A DNA stretch of 64,000 nt, from assembly GCA_010093485.1 (NCBI GenBank), contig MU001500.1, forward strand, positions 1,312,198-1,376,197. The letters are read 5' to 3'. Position numbers and translations under genes: made by a program. This document shows positions 10,708 to 23,727 of the stretch, in pieces. This stretch comes from Karstenula rhodostoma CBS 690.94. Taxonomy: Eukaryota; Ascomycota; Dothideomycetes; Pleosporales; Didymosphaeriaceae. Positions within the stretch are counted from its first letter, which is position 1. Each line of letters opens with the position of its first letter. The notes below the pieces were generated by a model. The model was given only the letters and a program-made list of their open reading frames with translations. It did not search any database and was not told the origin of the DNA.

Positions 10708-13331
10708 CGAAGGGCAGCGAGAGACCCTTGGCACGCACGATGGCAGGCGACGGAAAGGGCGATGGTCGCCGGGATGGTGGGCAGGCGAGGGGCTGCGATG
10801 GGTGGAGCTCCGATCAACCGATCAGCTGGGACAGAAGAGAAGAGTGGAGAGAGTCGTGGAATGTGCGTCAAGCACCAGGAAAAGGAAGGAAAGGTGGGAC
10901 AGCAGCGGCACCAAAGAAAACGGGCTGGCACAGTTGTGCAAGGACAGGATGGATGGTATTAGCGAGCGTAGGGGCACCGGGGACTGCGCAACGAGGCAGG
11001 TCGCGACGGGCTCGGGCAATGGAAAAAGAGACAGAGACAGACAGAGGCAGAGGCAGAGAAAGGGGAGCAGAGTCTTTCTTTGAGGGTGGAATGCGTTTGT
11101 TCGTGTCGGCGAGGACCCTTGCACGCTGCAGGTACACACGCCACAGGCTCACAGGCTCGGCTTTGGGCTTGGACATTCTGGGCACTGAAACAGCGCTATT
11201 GTCCGCCAGTGTGCGCCCTCGAACCAATCATGGCGAGCAAGCACCTCAACCCTCGGATGGGCCTTCGTCCTTCGTCCTTCGTCTCCAGCGACGGCTTTGG
11301 GCTGCCTCTGCAGGCGAGTGGCCCACCAGCACCAGCACCGGCACCGGCACCAGCGAGCGGAGCGGCGGTTGATCTTGTCTGCGAAGAGGACGTGTTGCGT
11401 AATGCCTGCCCAGCTGAACAGCTCCACCGCACACCCCTGAGTCGCATCACGTCTGGCCGCTGACGTCCCCCTCTTATCGATAGCCTGCGGCCCTGCTGTG
11501 GCTGCTGCTGCTCCCGCTGTGCCGCGGTGCCGCTGTCCCGACCCGAGTGTGCCCTGAGGCTCGGCCATGCGTCAAGGCTATGTTTGCACCTCTCGAGTCC
11601 AGGGAGTCAAACTACCTGTACACAAGTCCGGCGGGCACGAGGCGCAGTGCATGTCGCAAACTCGCACCATGCAGTACATACAAGCCCGAGCAAACGTGGC
11701 TGCTGTCGGCTGTCATCTTGTCGAAACCTGGGGTGACATGGGTGCTCTGCACATCTAGCGCAGGGGTCGAAATCGTGAGACGTCCACACAACAAGTCTAG
11801 GACAAAAGGACGCGCAAACCCGCCGAGAAAGACAACGGGACCGAGGGTTTGGCCGAGAATACCCTTTCGTCAGCGCACGTTTTGTTGCGCAAAGGTTGCG
11901 TGCCAATACCTGCAGATCGAAATCGTATCGTCTATTGTCTCCACCAGCACCCTGTGGAGATGCTCGCCGATCGCCTCATTACGGCCAGTAAATGCAAAGA
12001 GATGCAATACTGCATTACTACACTGTCAACTAGTCCAAGCAGTGCCTAGGGAGGCAAGAGCCATGGAGACAAAAGTCATCGTCGGTGACAGCAGAAGTGG
12101 CTCCGCCTCGTACAATACAAACACGAGCATACCGATGTACAATCACGGGGCGAAGAGGGTTCTTGTCTTCTGCTGCACCGTTTTTTTTGTTTTTTTTTAA
12201 ACAAACTCATAGCATACACGGGCCATGCGCAGAATTTGAAAGACTCAAGGTAGCAAGCTGAGATGCTCGTCCCGCCTGCACGTATGTGTAAGAGCCAGCT
12301 TTCAAGTAGACTGCACTTGCTGTAGTTTGTAAGCGCGGTTAAATACCCCTGTTACCCCGACATGAGCCACCACCTTCACCTGAATTTTAAATGTACGGAG
12401 CTCATGAATACGGGCAGTTCCGACTCAAGTCCCAGCTGAAAGCTTGCGTGCCCGCGTCCTCTGGGATGGAACGCTAGGCGAGATACTACAACGGTGCAAC
12501 ATATTACCGTGGAACGTACATGGGTCGATTGAGTCTTCTCAGATCACATACTAGATCCTTCGAATGCCCTTGATCGTATCTATCCGACCCAGTGCGCATA
12601 CCATAGCAGCTGTTACCGTAGCGAGCTCAGAGCTAAGGAGTACCAAGCCCGTGATTCACACGTAACATCTCGAGGGAGCCGTGGCTTCCGCGATAGACGG
12701 AAACAAGTAGGCAATGCGTCGCAAGCTTCAGCGCAGCTTCTGTTACGCTGCAGTAGTGTCGCGAAGGATTCATGGTGCGACCAATCTGATCCAGCGGAGA
12801 GAGCTTGAAGGCCTTGGAAGCTGACGCCATGCGACGGGTGTTGTTGTGTATACTTTGGTAGGAACATAGGGAAGGAGGGATGACACAAGCGGAAGGAAGG
12901 TGCACTAGCCCTCACGGTTTCCCCACGTGCCCGGCTCTTCCGGAAAACGGGCACGCTGCTCCGGCACCACAAGGAACGCAGAATCTGGAAGCGAAAGGAC
13001 AGGCTCAATTGGAGATTGTGTGGAGGTGTGGAGGAATGGTTCCTGGATTGCTGATCCCGGCAATCCAATCATGGGCCTCTCACATCAGCTTGGGCCTGCA
13101 AGAACTGGGGTACATCTCGCGCATATTAAAAACCATATTGTGGCGGCCGGACTGACAGTACAGTCGCCCCAGCACATAGAGCCGGGAGTGATGAGCCACT
13201 TCTGTAGATGAAGTTCGTACTTGAAGGAGTGGACCCGCAGTTCCTGGAGCATATAAGTTATCGACGGAGCCAACTACTGGCCAGGCTGCTTAACTCTTTC
13301 GTGCATTCTGGGGATTTTCGGCAGGTTCATA
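10708..13331. other. Intergenic region, about 2.6 kb
   Basis: Between the divergent MscS and aldose-epimerase genes. Near 11020-11070 the plus strand is a purine-rich (CAGAGA)-type tract, that is, a pyrimidine-rich leader for the MscS gene on the minus strand. Near 11325-11355 there is a short CACCGG/CACCAG repeat. A T-rich tract lies at 12180-12199. Many short overlapping ORFs occur on both strands, but none shows a recognisable domain or consistent coding bias. Confidence 0.5.
13251..13257 (+). promoter_or_regulatory. TATA-like box of the aldose 1-epimerase gene
   Basis: ATATAAG about 80 bases before the ATG at 13332. Position and sequence fit a core promoter element; not otherwise supported. 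Confidence 0.4.
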
Positions 13332-14755
13332 ATGAAGACCTCTTGCGCTCTGCTCGCGATTGCAGCTTCTGCAGCTGCACTCCCGGGGGGACATAAACCT
13401 AAGCCGCAGCCCGATGCAGATGGCAAATACACCCTCACAGCTCCGGGCATCAGGGCTCAGGTACGATGATTCACCATTTGATTTTTGTATCTATTCTTGT
13501 TACGCGTCGAGGGATGTCTCCTCGCGCGAGACCGCATGCACCTATCGACGGCGACCAATTGCTGACATGCGCTTACTCTGTACAGTTCATTCCATACGCT
13601 GCAACTCTTACGAATCTTTTTGTGAAAGGTGAATTGATCGATCCCCTCGTATGATTTTTTGCTGAACTGGACAGACAAGAATGGTGTTGAGACGGACATC
13701 GTACTCGGCTACGACAATACCTCTTACTACCGTACGTCTCTAAATCTTAACTGAAAGTCTTCTCTGACGGTGGAAAAAGCCGTGGATCCTGGCCACCCAG
13801 TCTACAACGCTGTTCCTGGACGCTATGTCAACCGTATCGGAAACGGCACTTACTCCCTTGATGGTGTGGCGTACCACACTGACAAGAACGATGGTCCAAA
13901 CACACTTCACAGCGGAACAAACAATTGGTCTTTCAGATTTTGGAACGTCACCGACGTGACCGACTCATCGATAACGTTCTCGATTCACGACCCGTCCAAC
14001 TCTTCCCTTGGCATGATCGGAGACGTCGATGCCAGTGTGACCTACTCCGTTTCGAAGAACAAATGGAGTATTGTGATCGATGCTGCTTCGCCGCAAAAGA
14101 GGACACCTCTGATGCTCACGCAGCACACGTACTTCCAGTTGGATGCATTCAAGAACCCAGCAAACAGGACCATCTGGAACCACACTCTGTACGCACCTGC
14201 TGCAAAGCGCGTATTGGTGGCCGACCAGAACGCCTTGCCTACGGGTGAGATCGCGAAGGTCACCAAAAACAGCATCGATGACTTCTGGACGGCGCCTCAC
14301 AAGCTGGGGTTCAAATCTAGCGATCCCGGTTTCGAGAACCACTGTGGCAACGGCTGCCATGGGTACAATGGCGCCTTGGCCTTTGACGACAAGAGGAACA
14401 AGAAGGATGTTGCGCTCACTCTCAGCAGCGAGTTCAGCGGCATCAAGGCTGAGCTTACCACTAACCAGGACGCGGTTGTGCTGTACACTTGCAACTGGAA
14501 CGACGGGAAGAGTGAGTTCAAGAGTACGCAGGGCGTGGCGGGGCAAGACAAGTTCATCCCGCGCGATGGTTGCATTGCCATTGAGGCCCAGGACTACGTC
14601 GACGGAATCAACCAGTACGTTGCGTAATCCGAGCCAATTGATCACGTGCTAATCATGTTCCGCGCAGTCCTGAGTGGGGACGTCTGGATGAGCAGATCAC
14701 TGGACCTGGAGAGAAGTACCGTTGGGCATCGTCGTGGGAGTTTGGTACCGTCTGA
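13332..14755 (+). CDS. Secreted aldose 1-epimerase (galactose mutarotase family)
   Basis: Interconverts alpha and beta anomers of aldoses; here probably extracellular. Exons are 13332-13460, 13586-13628, 13675-13731, 13780-14614 and 14668-14755, giving 383 aa with all junctions in frame. Residues 1-18 form a signal peptide (MKTSCALLAIAASAAALP). Family landmarks are PGRYVNRIGNGTY, LHSGTNNWSF, the catalytic-His segment TQHTYFQLD, and the acidic-base region IEAQDYVDGINHPEW, which spans the last intron. Several N-x-S/T sites suit a secreted glycoprotein. The first two thirds of the fold are encoded by small exons, one of 43 nt. Family is clear; the physiological sugar is unknown. Confidence 0.88.
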
Positions 14756-15006
14756 TCAGCATGTGCGGAGGCATTAGCACCAGGGCAGCTGTACCGAAGA
14801 AAGGGTATGTAGACAAAGCAAAGAATAACCGAAACTCTATACGCGACGGTTCGCTCGCCGGAATCGAGCATGTAGGTACAGGCCAGGCCGTATCAGAGAG
14901 TGCCCGCCCCAAAAGACTGGAAGGAGAGAAGGTATGCTGGCAATGCCCGTCTTGCTAGAGGGCTAGCGTACCTCGTCATCGATCGAGCGCGACCTGATAG
15001 CCTCAC

Positions 15007-15046
15007 TTGGGCTGCCTTGGACTGCCTTGGACTGCCTTGGACTGCC
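15007..15046. repeat. 10-bp minisatellite, four units
   Basis: Unit TTGGACTGCC in four copies; the first has GC for AC. Perfect head-to-tail array in noncoding DNA. Confidence 0.9.
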
Positions 15047-15284
15047 AGTTGTGGGTCGCATAAACCACGTCAGCGTTGCGAGAAGGGCCTAAACAAGCCT
15101 GCCTGGACCTGTCAGGTTTTGGCAGTTTGTGCTTTGAAGTCTCTGGTTGCGGCGCTGTAAAGGTGCATGCGTGATGTTGAAGGAAGTACCTAGATGAGCA
15201 GTCGTGGTAGGTAGGCCGGGCGGGGCGTGGGAACTAAGCAGCACAAGCTCCAATTAGGCGCTGCGTGGCTGCGTCGCAAAGGCT

Positions 15285-15310
15285 GTCTGCGTCTGCGTCT
15301 GCGTCTGTCT
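15285..15310. repeat. Hexanucleotide repeat (GTCTGC)n
   Basis: Three perfect GTCTGC units followed by GTCTGTCT. Simple repeat in the upstream region of the Sip5 gene. Confidence 0.85.
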
Positions 15311-15812
15311 TGCGCTGGGCGTGGATTCCAGGGCCGCGTAGATAGCTGGCAGGGGCGTGCTGGTGAATGGCTGTGAGCTGGCTCCGGCCTGCGCGCCTTC
15401 CCCGCCGCGACCCACCTGCACCCGTGCCAAGAGCATACACTCCCTCACGGCCTCACCACCCTGCCCTGCGTCCAAACACCTGTTGTTGCTGTCGCATTTC
15501 TATCCACCACCGCCCCAGCCCATGCATGCCCGCACCCGCCGTGCGACTGGACGCTCCCGTGAACGGCACCATTGACCTTGTGAGCAGTGCTGTGCATACA
15601 CGCCATTCTACCATGTCCTTGTGACACGCGCTATCTCTCGCACCCCTCGACCTCCTCTCGCTCGCTCCAGCCAACAGATAGGGAAGGATATCGCGTGCTT
15701 GCACAGCTGATATCCCGTCGCCCTTGCTTATCTACCCCGTTGCTTCCCGGCTCTCGCGGTGCATCGACCGCCTCTCCACGACCGCCCGCACAACCGCAGA
15801 GGCGCCCTCGCA

Positions 15813-18548
15813 ATGGGAAACAGTCAGGCAAAAGAGTCGCGTCCCGCCTCGTCCCGCGGCATGCGGCGCCCGTCGAACAGCCGCCAGCCCAGCTCACCCA
15901 CCGCATCCGGGCCGGAAGAATCCACGCGGCACGGTAGATCTGATAGCGGCGTATACGGCAACTCTCGAAACGGACGTGGAAGCAGACCAGACCTCTCCTT
16001 CTTGGGCATTGGGGGCAGCTCTGAACGCGATCCGGCTTCGGAACCTAGGCGTGAAACCAAAGCGGAGCGGGAGGCGCGGAAGCTGGAGAAAGAGCGGCAG
16101 CAGCGGGCGCAGGACCGGGAGCGCAGTGTTCGTGAGGAGGGAGTAGATGGAGGCTTCTTGGTCACTTTAGGCACATACACAGGTCCCGAAGACTTCAGCA
16201 AGCCCACCGTCCGGCAATTGCAGGTATGTACCGTTCGTGCTGTGTGATCATCAAACCTCACATATGTTCAGATAGAGCGCCGGTTGGCTCCTTTCTGGAA
16301 GGGGCTCAATGACCACGAAGACACATGGACTGAGCATCAGCTGGTAGCTGTAGTCAACGACAAGCCCCTGCCCGCGCCCGACGAGATCCCGGATGAAGAG
16401 CCACCGCGGCCGAATAATCTCAGCACCGAATGGAACCCTCGCAGCTCGAATCAGAACATAAACAGCCTCACCGTTCCGATGGGTGGCCGCACCATGTCGC
16501 AGGCCTCCGACCGCTCTGCGAATCTCACTGCATCACATCCGGCTTTCTCACTCCCCTCGCCGACATCTCCGATTGCAAACTCACCTTCATCAACTCCCTT
16601 CTTTCGTGGCCGGGCTAAAACTCTCGCTGCGCTCACATCAGGCTCTCGTAATGCCTCACAAACCGAAATGAGTCCCCAAGAGGTCCAGCTCCCCAAAGAC
16701 CCCTATGTCAATGGGCAGCGCCTTGAGGTCTTTCTGTACAAGGATGCCTCCGAATGCCCTATCTGCTTTCTCTACTATCCTCCCTATCTGAACAAAACCC
16801 GATGTTGCGATCAACCTATCTGCTCTGAATGTTTTGTGCAGATCAAAAGACCGGACCCTCATGCACCGGAGCATCACGGCGACTCGAATGAACCGGGCAG
16901 CCCACCACCGGAACCCCAAGAGGATGGCACGTTGGTGTCTGAGCCGGCATGTTGTCCTTTCTGTGTTCAAGCCGAGTTTGGCATTACTTATGAACCCCCA
17001 CCATTCAGGAGAGGGCTAGTATATGCCGGCTCACGACATAACTCGTTAGCAAACGCAGCTTCGGCCATGTCATCAACATCTTCCCTGAACTCTCAAGGTC
17101 TCACATCACCTGGTCGGAGAAGAGCAGGATCGCTTGCAGCCACAGATTCATCGGTCATTACCACGGATCGAGTTCGGCCCGACTGGGCGAAGAAATTGGC
17201 CGACGCGAGAGCCCATGCCTTGCGTCGAGCTGCTGCAGCGACCGCTTTGCATAACGCCGCATACATGATGGGTAACATTCAATCCGACAGCCGAGGTTTT
17301 AGCCTTGGAAGACGAAGGCGAACGATGTTCGGTAGTGATAGCGCCAGTACAAGCGGCAACGGGACGCCCCGTGGAGATGTCAATGCCCTGCTTGCAGCAA
17401 CGGCAGCGCAAGGATCTTCCAGCCGCAACGAGGGTCAAAGCGATCTGACTTCTAACCGACAGAGTTCTCGACGAGGCAATAGGCTGGAAGACCTCGAAGA
17501 TCTCATGATGATGGAAGCCATCAGACTCTCTCTCGCTGCTGAAGAGGAGCGCAAGAGGAAAGAGGAAAAAGAAGCTGCTAAAGAAGCGAAGAAGGAAGAA
17601 AAAAAGAAGGCAAAAGAGGCGAAGAAGGCCGAGAAAGCTGCGCGTAAAAGTGGGTTCTTCATGAGCCCACATCAGGACGGTGTTGAAGATGACTTGGCGG
17701 GCGGTTCGTCCTCAGCTACGGGAAAGGGAAAAGCCGTCGACCGGTCTGGAGGATATGCAACGTTCAACCCCATGGACGAGCCGACAGCAGCACTCAATGC
17801 TCCACCTTCTAGGGACGATTCTCAAAAGCATCTAGAGCAGAGCCGGTCTACTCTGAACTCGTCTTTACGACGGGAAGGGAGTGGTTCAGGAACTTCGCCC
17901 TCTGCCGACTCCTTTAGCGTTGAACAGCCCTCTCACCGCGCGGCGTTGCGCGACCTTTCTAATGCATCATCGTCGGCATCCTCTCTTGCTGAGTCCTTCC
18001 AGGGATCGCTACCGAACGATGGCCAGGCGAATTTCGCGGCGTCTACTTCGTCATTCGGCCCGAGTCCGAATGCATCAGGCGTTAGTCTGGACGTCGAAAA
18101 TGACACTCCGCCCCAGGGTACACCAGGCACTGAACCCATGTTCAACTTCCGCAGCTTAGCAGAAGTCATAACAAAAGAGGATGGCAAGGGCGGTGACAAT
18201 CCTCAGTATATCGAAAACGTTGCAGAAGGCAAAACCGCTACCCCCGACTCTGTCGCTGCTGCGCCAACATCCATAAAGGCCGACGGCTCTACGCCATTTC
18301 CTCCCAAAATAGCGATCGAGCCGCCACAAGTGCCCACTCTACCTGCATTGGAACCCATGTCACCACTTGAAGCAAGTGTCTCGACGCTCAAACCGCGCGA
18401 GAGTGAGCAAGTAGTTGACGAAGAGGACTCAATTGAACCTGCGCCTCGTGTTGAAGCTCTGCCGAGTGCCGGAAGCGACCTCGATCATAAGCATATCGGG
18501 AACGTAAGCATGGTGGATCGCATAGGACAGCATCAACCTACGCAGTAG
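15813..18548 (+). CDS. sip5: Sip5-like RING protein (Snf1-interacting protein 5 family)
   Basis: In yeast Sip5 links the Snf1 kinase to the Glc7 phosphatase; fungal orthologues are usually named Sip5. Exons are 15813-16223 and 16272-18548 with a 48-nt phase-0 intron, giving 895 aa. The start MGNSQAKES fits the family and has a Gly at position 2 suited to N-myristoylation. The diagnostic block [18 protein letters not shown] continues across the intron into [24 protein letters not shown]-like zinc-binding module begins [18 protein letters not shown] at about residue 298 and ends at CCPFC at about 364. A charged coiled coil rich in E/K/A lies near residues 555-595; the rest is Ser-rich and disordered. 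Strong match by motif. Confidence 0.9.
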
Positions 18549-19892
18549 AAATTCAGTTGTGGCTGTCATTTTCTTTGTTCGTTTTCTTGCATCGAGGCGT
18601 TTGGTCGGATTTGGGGATAACTAGGCGCAGAACATCGGAATGGTGACCATTCATATTTGTCTCGGATTTTCAGCCTCCTCCACGGACAGGCGGACCACTC
18701 CATATTCATACTGTTTCATTGAACTATCCAGACGGTCGTTTGGGTCCTAGCGTTGGTGGGTGCATAGGGATTTGGGCGGTATGTCGTCTTCTTACATCGG
18801 GAAGGCGTGCTAGCTAGTGCTAGGTTGAAGCAGGAAACTGAGAACAACAGCTGGGTGCTGCGTCGGCTCTCTGCGAGATTGGAAAAAAGTCGCAGCTCAA
18901 TCGATGAAAGTTACATTGTTACGTCCGTGGTTTTGGTACTTGACGGGTGCAGTCTTTGCGTGCCTTCTTTAGATGTGTCAGGAGAGAGCGGCGAGGGGCT
19001 GTGGATGGGTGATGGGGGAGACGTCGGTTCGAATTCGACTGTGTTCATTTTTTCTGCTTCCCTTATTTAAAGGTGGCTCGTCGGGTGAGTAGCTACAGAA
19101 GTTGAATTTTGCCTCATGCTGCTTGTGCACAAGGATTGACTTCTTATTTCTCGTTTACGTACGCCCATACTAAAATTTTGCAGTTCGAAGCTGCTATGTC
19201 CCTAGTTTTGCTGATGTTCTGTGTTGGGTTGTGGGAATGTGTCGGTGCAAGTATGGGGCGCGGCGCCAGTTCGCTCCTTGCCACATGTAGAATCTTTCTA
19301 TTAAGATGATCCCATCGAAATTGGAAGATGTACGATAGCAGTGGTTTTTGATGCGATAAACATGTATCTATTCTGGAGTTACGAGTGGGTTAGGTGATGT
19401 TTCAAACGGATCAAGTGGTGTATCCTTCTGTTAGGCAGATGGCTCCCTTTACAGTACTATTGCCATTTTTGGTATCGTTGATACATGTGGAGACTCAGCA
19501 GCGAATATGTGAATGATGGATAGATAGTATGCGGCAAATACCCCGATGGGGTCGCGCTGAGAAAGAGGGTGAAAGGCACAGCGGGGTCCTCCCACAAATT
19601 CGACTTTCACAAAGAGACGACAGGCACCGTGCATATAAACACTGCACCTACATCTTCCGCTTTGTTACCCAGTGCGACCCAAGTCACCTTTGAGGTTGAG
19701 GGGTCAAGGCCGGATCAGAGGTCAACCCCTGCACGTGTGGCGTCGGTCGACTGGTGTGGCGCGGACCTCCGAAGCTCCGCACCTGTTACCAATTTGTTTA
19801 CAGAGCGGGACATCATAGCAACCGGGGCACCTGGACGCATCACCCACCCGCCAGCACCACTTTTCCCCCGCACCGCGCACTCAGCCTGCAGC
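18549..19892. other. Intergenic region between sip5 and the Brr6-like gene
   Basis: About 1.3 kb of 3' flank and promoter. The open frame just upstream of 19893 has no ATG and is treated as leader. No gene recognised. Confidence 0.5.
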
Positions 19893-21536
19893 ATGCCCGG
19901 CTATCGCGACCGCGAGTCGATTGTGCCCATGGACTTTGAGTACGACAACCGCGTCGGCCCCGTGGATTCGCAGTCGCCCTTCATCGCACACGCGGCCAAG
20001 AAGCGTAAGCTCGATCTCTTTGCGTCGTCCCACCCCCAGTCCGAGGAGCAAGTACATAAGCTGAACGAAGGGCCGCCCTTTGGCCACCATGCTGCAGGCA
20101 CCCACTCCATCTTCGATTCCCCGTCCAAGATCTCGTTCGCGACGCCAAACCATCCCAAGCTGAGCGACCCCAGCGGCCAGCGCTTCCTCTTCTCGCAGAA
20201 CACCCAGAAGGCGCTTCCGCAGACGCCTCAGAACAAGAACGTGTGGGACCTGCGGACGCCGCAGAGCATCGTCGACAGCAGCGGCGGGGAGACACCCGGC
20301 CGCGACACGCCCGCGCGGGACAGCGACTCGGCGACGCCAGACACCCAGCTGGCCCTCACCATGGGCGGCCTGACACACGGCGACCGCAAGAGCCCCTCGA
20401 AGCGCTCCAGCTTCTTCAAGAGCCTGCCGTGGAACAAGAGCCCCTCCAAAGAGAAGAGCGCGCGCGAGAAGCCGTATTCCAAGAAGGTGGAGAACCGCGT
20501 GCTGAAGCGCCGCCTCAAGTCGCGGACACGGCACAATGACTACGACTCAGAGGTCGAGTCGCCCACTAAGAACATCCAGCAAGCAACTCCGGCGATTGGC
20601 TTCGCGGCCAAGATCCCTGGCGTCCTCGCCTGGGTCGAAGCCCACCCGAACCTACCCAACGTGCTCTCTTACTACATGCAGTTCCTCGTAAACGCGGCGC
20701 TCGGTTTCTTCTTCCTCTGGATTGTATACGTTGTCTACTCTGCCGTCATGGCCGACATCGATAATGAGGCGAACAACAAGGTGCGCGAAATCATGCACGA
20801 AATCGCCGTCTGCGCCTCAGAGTACCAGCGCAATGGTTGCGATCCGAAGCCAGTGCCCGCCATTGAATCCATGTGCCAGAACTGGAAGCGGTGCAAGGAG
20901 CGCGACGCATACCAGGTTGCACGCGCAAGCGTCGGTGCGCGCACCTTCGCTATGATCTTCAACAGCTTCGTGGAGGAGTTCAGTTACAAGTCTATGGTAT
21001 TTTCCCTCCTTCTCATTAGTCTCTATTGGAAGCGGGACGTCGCCGGCGCTGCTGTAGCGGACAAGGCAGACCAGCTGCAGCAGGTGGTCGCTGTCTGCGT
21101 GCAGAACGATCAAATCCACGTACCCTCTTACCAACCCTCTCCTTACCCCCTCCATGGCCCTTCCGATCCACATGCCCTCCTTCCATCTAATGAGCATATC
21201 GCTGACGAGCATTTTCTTGATTAGCTCTTCACGGCCATCATTCTCTTTGGCTCCTTCAACCTCTCCAACTGGGCCTTCGGCTTTTGGCGCGAGAAAGCCC
21301 AACCGCACCCCCAACACCACGAATACCCGCCCGTTCCTCAGACGCCACAGCGATACCCCAGTGGTGGATACATGGTCGACAACAACGGGTGGCACACCCC
21401 TGCTCCTTATATGACCCCATACGGGAACATGGATCAGCGGCCCATGTTGCAGCATGCACAGAGCATGCCAGCAGCGCTACCTAGTACAGAGGAAGAACCC
21501 CTAAGAAGTCCAAGCAAAAATGCCATCAGGCGGTGA
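19893..21536 (+). CDS. Brr6/Brl1-type nuclear envelope protein
   Basis: Integral nuclear-envelope protein of the family needed for nuclear pore assembly and membrane lipid homeostasis. Exons are 19893-20996 and 21225-21536 with a 228-nt phase-0 intron, giving 471 aa. Residues 1-255 are disordered, Ser/Pro/Lys-rich (SPSKRSSFFKSLPWNKSPSK). The first helix is at about 262-285 (QFLVNAALGFFFLWIVYVV). Next comes the lumenal domain with the four conserved cysteines: CASEYQRNGC at about 307-316, then CQNWKRC at about 327-333. It ends with the EEFSYKSM motif, and exon 2 supplies the second helix (LFTAIILFGSFNLSNWAFGF). The four-Cys segment between two helices is diagnostic. I cannot tell Brr6 from Brl1. 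Confidence 0.9.
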
Positions 21537-22151
21537 TATCACATTCTTTCTCATCCCCTTGCTCTTCTTTCTCTTTATTCTGGATTCATTGTAGGGAGAC
21601 GTCTTGGCGTTTGTGCGTTTTGCTCGCACGGTACATAGCATGCGATGGATGACGGCGGTATGAGGGTCCGGCGCAAAGGCGTGATATACATAACCGGAGC
21701 TGTGAACGAAAGGCATTGTTGAAACCATCACGAAGTATGTTTTATTAATGTGTATGCTGGATGCTCGTGCATTGTGAAGACAGGTTGTATGTAGTGCAAT
21801 GTTAGTGTATTGAATTGGAGATTGTATAAGGCATATATCGCTAATTGCTTAATTCCCCGTGGCGCTAGCACTACACGGTACGCAGCCACTGTTATGATTT
21901 CTTAGGCGAGACAGATTGACCCAACTGAGTGGTAATCCAGAGCCAACAAATTCGTGATGGGCCGAGTTAGGAGAGAGAACGCTGTCTCCAAAAGTAGCAG
22001 CCCCAGTCTTGGGAGCTATTCACACACCACCATAGCCATGGTGGATGCTCAAGATACATCCTGAAGCAGACACCTGAACCCTAAAGGTCGATCAACCCCA
22101 GGAAGCATTACATCCCATAGTCAATGTTTACGAAGATGAGAACAACCGCGC
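21537..22151. other. Convergent intergenic region
   Basis: 3' flanks of the Brr6-like gene (plus) and the P450 gene (minus). AT-rich in the middle. No gene recognised. Confidence 0.5.
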
Positions 22152-23727
22152 TCACGCAGGCGTCAGTCCGACCTTGACGCCGTTCGCAGAGCACACGGTC
22201 AAAGTCAGACCCTCTTCCCACTGACCTCCGTTCGGATCTCTGCTCTCAATCTTGCTGAACTCTTGCAGCAGCCTGACCGTGACGAAGCTCGCCTCAGTGA
22301 GGGCATACTGCTGGCCCAGGCAGATACGTGGTCCGCCATTGAAGGGCAGGTACTCCCAGCCAGGGCGGAGCTTCTCCCATCGCTCGGGCTTATACTCTGC
22401 TGCATCGGGTCCGTAGAAATCGGTACGGCGGTGCATACTGTACGGGGAGTATGCCACAACAGTACCTTTGGGAACGAACAGAGGAGCTTTCCCTTTGGGG
22501 CCGCCACCCAAGGGAAGGACGGTGTCTTTGATAGCAAAGCGGGAGTTGCCAGGAACCACGGGGTGAATGCGGAGTGCTGAAAGAAGTTAGCAACTGCATA
22601 TCATGTACACCAATGCATGGTCGTGAAGTGCTGCTCGACTCACATTCGTTCAAGCACCATTTGAGGTATTTCATGTTCCTCAACTCCTCGTAGGTAGGCA
22701 GTCGGCCTTCTAGAGGTGCCACCTCTTCCCTCAACTTGGCCCAAATGTCCGGGCGGAGAGCGAGCTGAAAGAACATGTTGCTGAGCAGGCTAGCAGTTGT
22801 ATCGCGCCCTGCAAGGAGGATGTTCATCAACTCGATACGAATGCGCTCTTTGTCATTCGTCTGCTTAACCAATTCCTTGATGAAGATATATCGGTCATCT
22901 CCGGGCATACCGGCGGCTTTATCAGCTTGATGTTCCCGAATCGCCTGCTCGACGAATTTGTCCACATAAGTATGACATATCTTCAGTGCGTCCTTGCCCT
23001 CCTTGTTCGGACGGAGGAAGTTGAGGACGTTCCATTGAAAACGGGTGATGATGTCATGTTGCGCAAACTGGAAAGCGCGTGCGAAAATGGCATCTTCGTT
23101 GTCTGTGTCGTCTTCGCTCATGCGCAGTGAATTTGTCGAGTGATTGAAGAGGAACTCGGTCGCGGAGTCGATAGTCAGCTTGAAGAACAAGTTCTGCAGG
23201 TCGACGGTAGAGCCGTCTCGGGGAATATGCTTGAGCATGAGCTTGAAATGACGATCGAAAGCTTCCAGGTCTGCAATCTGATCGCGCGCAAAGTTGGGCC
23301 TGAGGAGGTGCCTGCTGTTCTGCCACTTCTCGCCATCGCTGTTGAAGATGCCGTCGCCGAGCAGCGGCGCAAACGCGTGGTAGCGGTTTCCAAAGCTGTA
23401 TTCTTTGAACCTGAGGCTTAGAATGGTCTTGACGTTCTCAGGCTCGCATGTGGCGATCATGGGCACGTTCAGCGTCTTGGTGAGGTATGTGTTGGCGCCC
23501 ATGTCGAAGAAGCGCTTCTGATTGCCCTCAAGCATCTTGCGTTCATTTTTGTTGACGATGTTTTGCTTGATGACATCCCAGCCTATAATGGGCTCTTTGT
23601 TGTAACGTTTCGGACACGGCTCGCAGCCATTCTGCTTGATGAAGTTGCGGCGGCTGAGGTACAGCTGAAGACGAGAGAAGATGAGGTAGGAGAGGAGCAC
23701 GCCTGCGACGACGAGACCGAGACCCAT
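22152..23727 (-). CDS. Cytochrome P450, CYP52-like (alkane/fatty-acid hydroxylase type)
   Basis: ER-membrane monooxygenase; the CYP52-type clan oxidises terminal carbons of n-alkanes and fatty acids. Exons are 22644-23727 and 22152-22576 with a 67-nt intron, giving 502 aa, a normal length. The start is ATG 23727 ([17 protein letters not shown]), which gives the expected N-terminal membrane anchor. Key motifs are all intact: I-helix [11 protein letters not shown] at about 301-311, ExxR formed across the intron ([13 protein letters not shown]), YKPERW, and the heme loop [17 protein letters not shown] with Cys near 445. The early sequence [20 protein letters not shown] and the GQQ after the heme Cys are typical of CYP52-like fungal P450s. 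Exact subfamily needs alignment. Confidence 0.9.

Larger units (their letters stand above)
14756..15812. other. Intergenic region upstream of sip5
   Basis: About 1.05 kb. Contains two small tandem repeats (15007-15046 and 15285-15310) and a C-rich leader that runs to the Sip5 start. Short overlapping ORFs on both strands are not convincing genes. Confidence 0.5.

Noticed and set aside
11547..12200. 217-codon plus-strand ORF
   Set aside because: No domain, poor codon bias, ends in a T-rich tract; likely chance.
19569..19892. In-frame extension upstream of the Brr6-like protein
   Set aside because: No ATG in the extension and no family resemblance; treated as leader.
20997..21224. Reading the Brr6-like gene as a single exon ending at 21224
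   Set aside because: This would lose the second transmembrane helix; splicing to 21225 restores the conserved family C-terminus.
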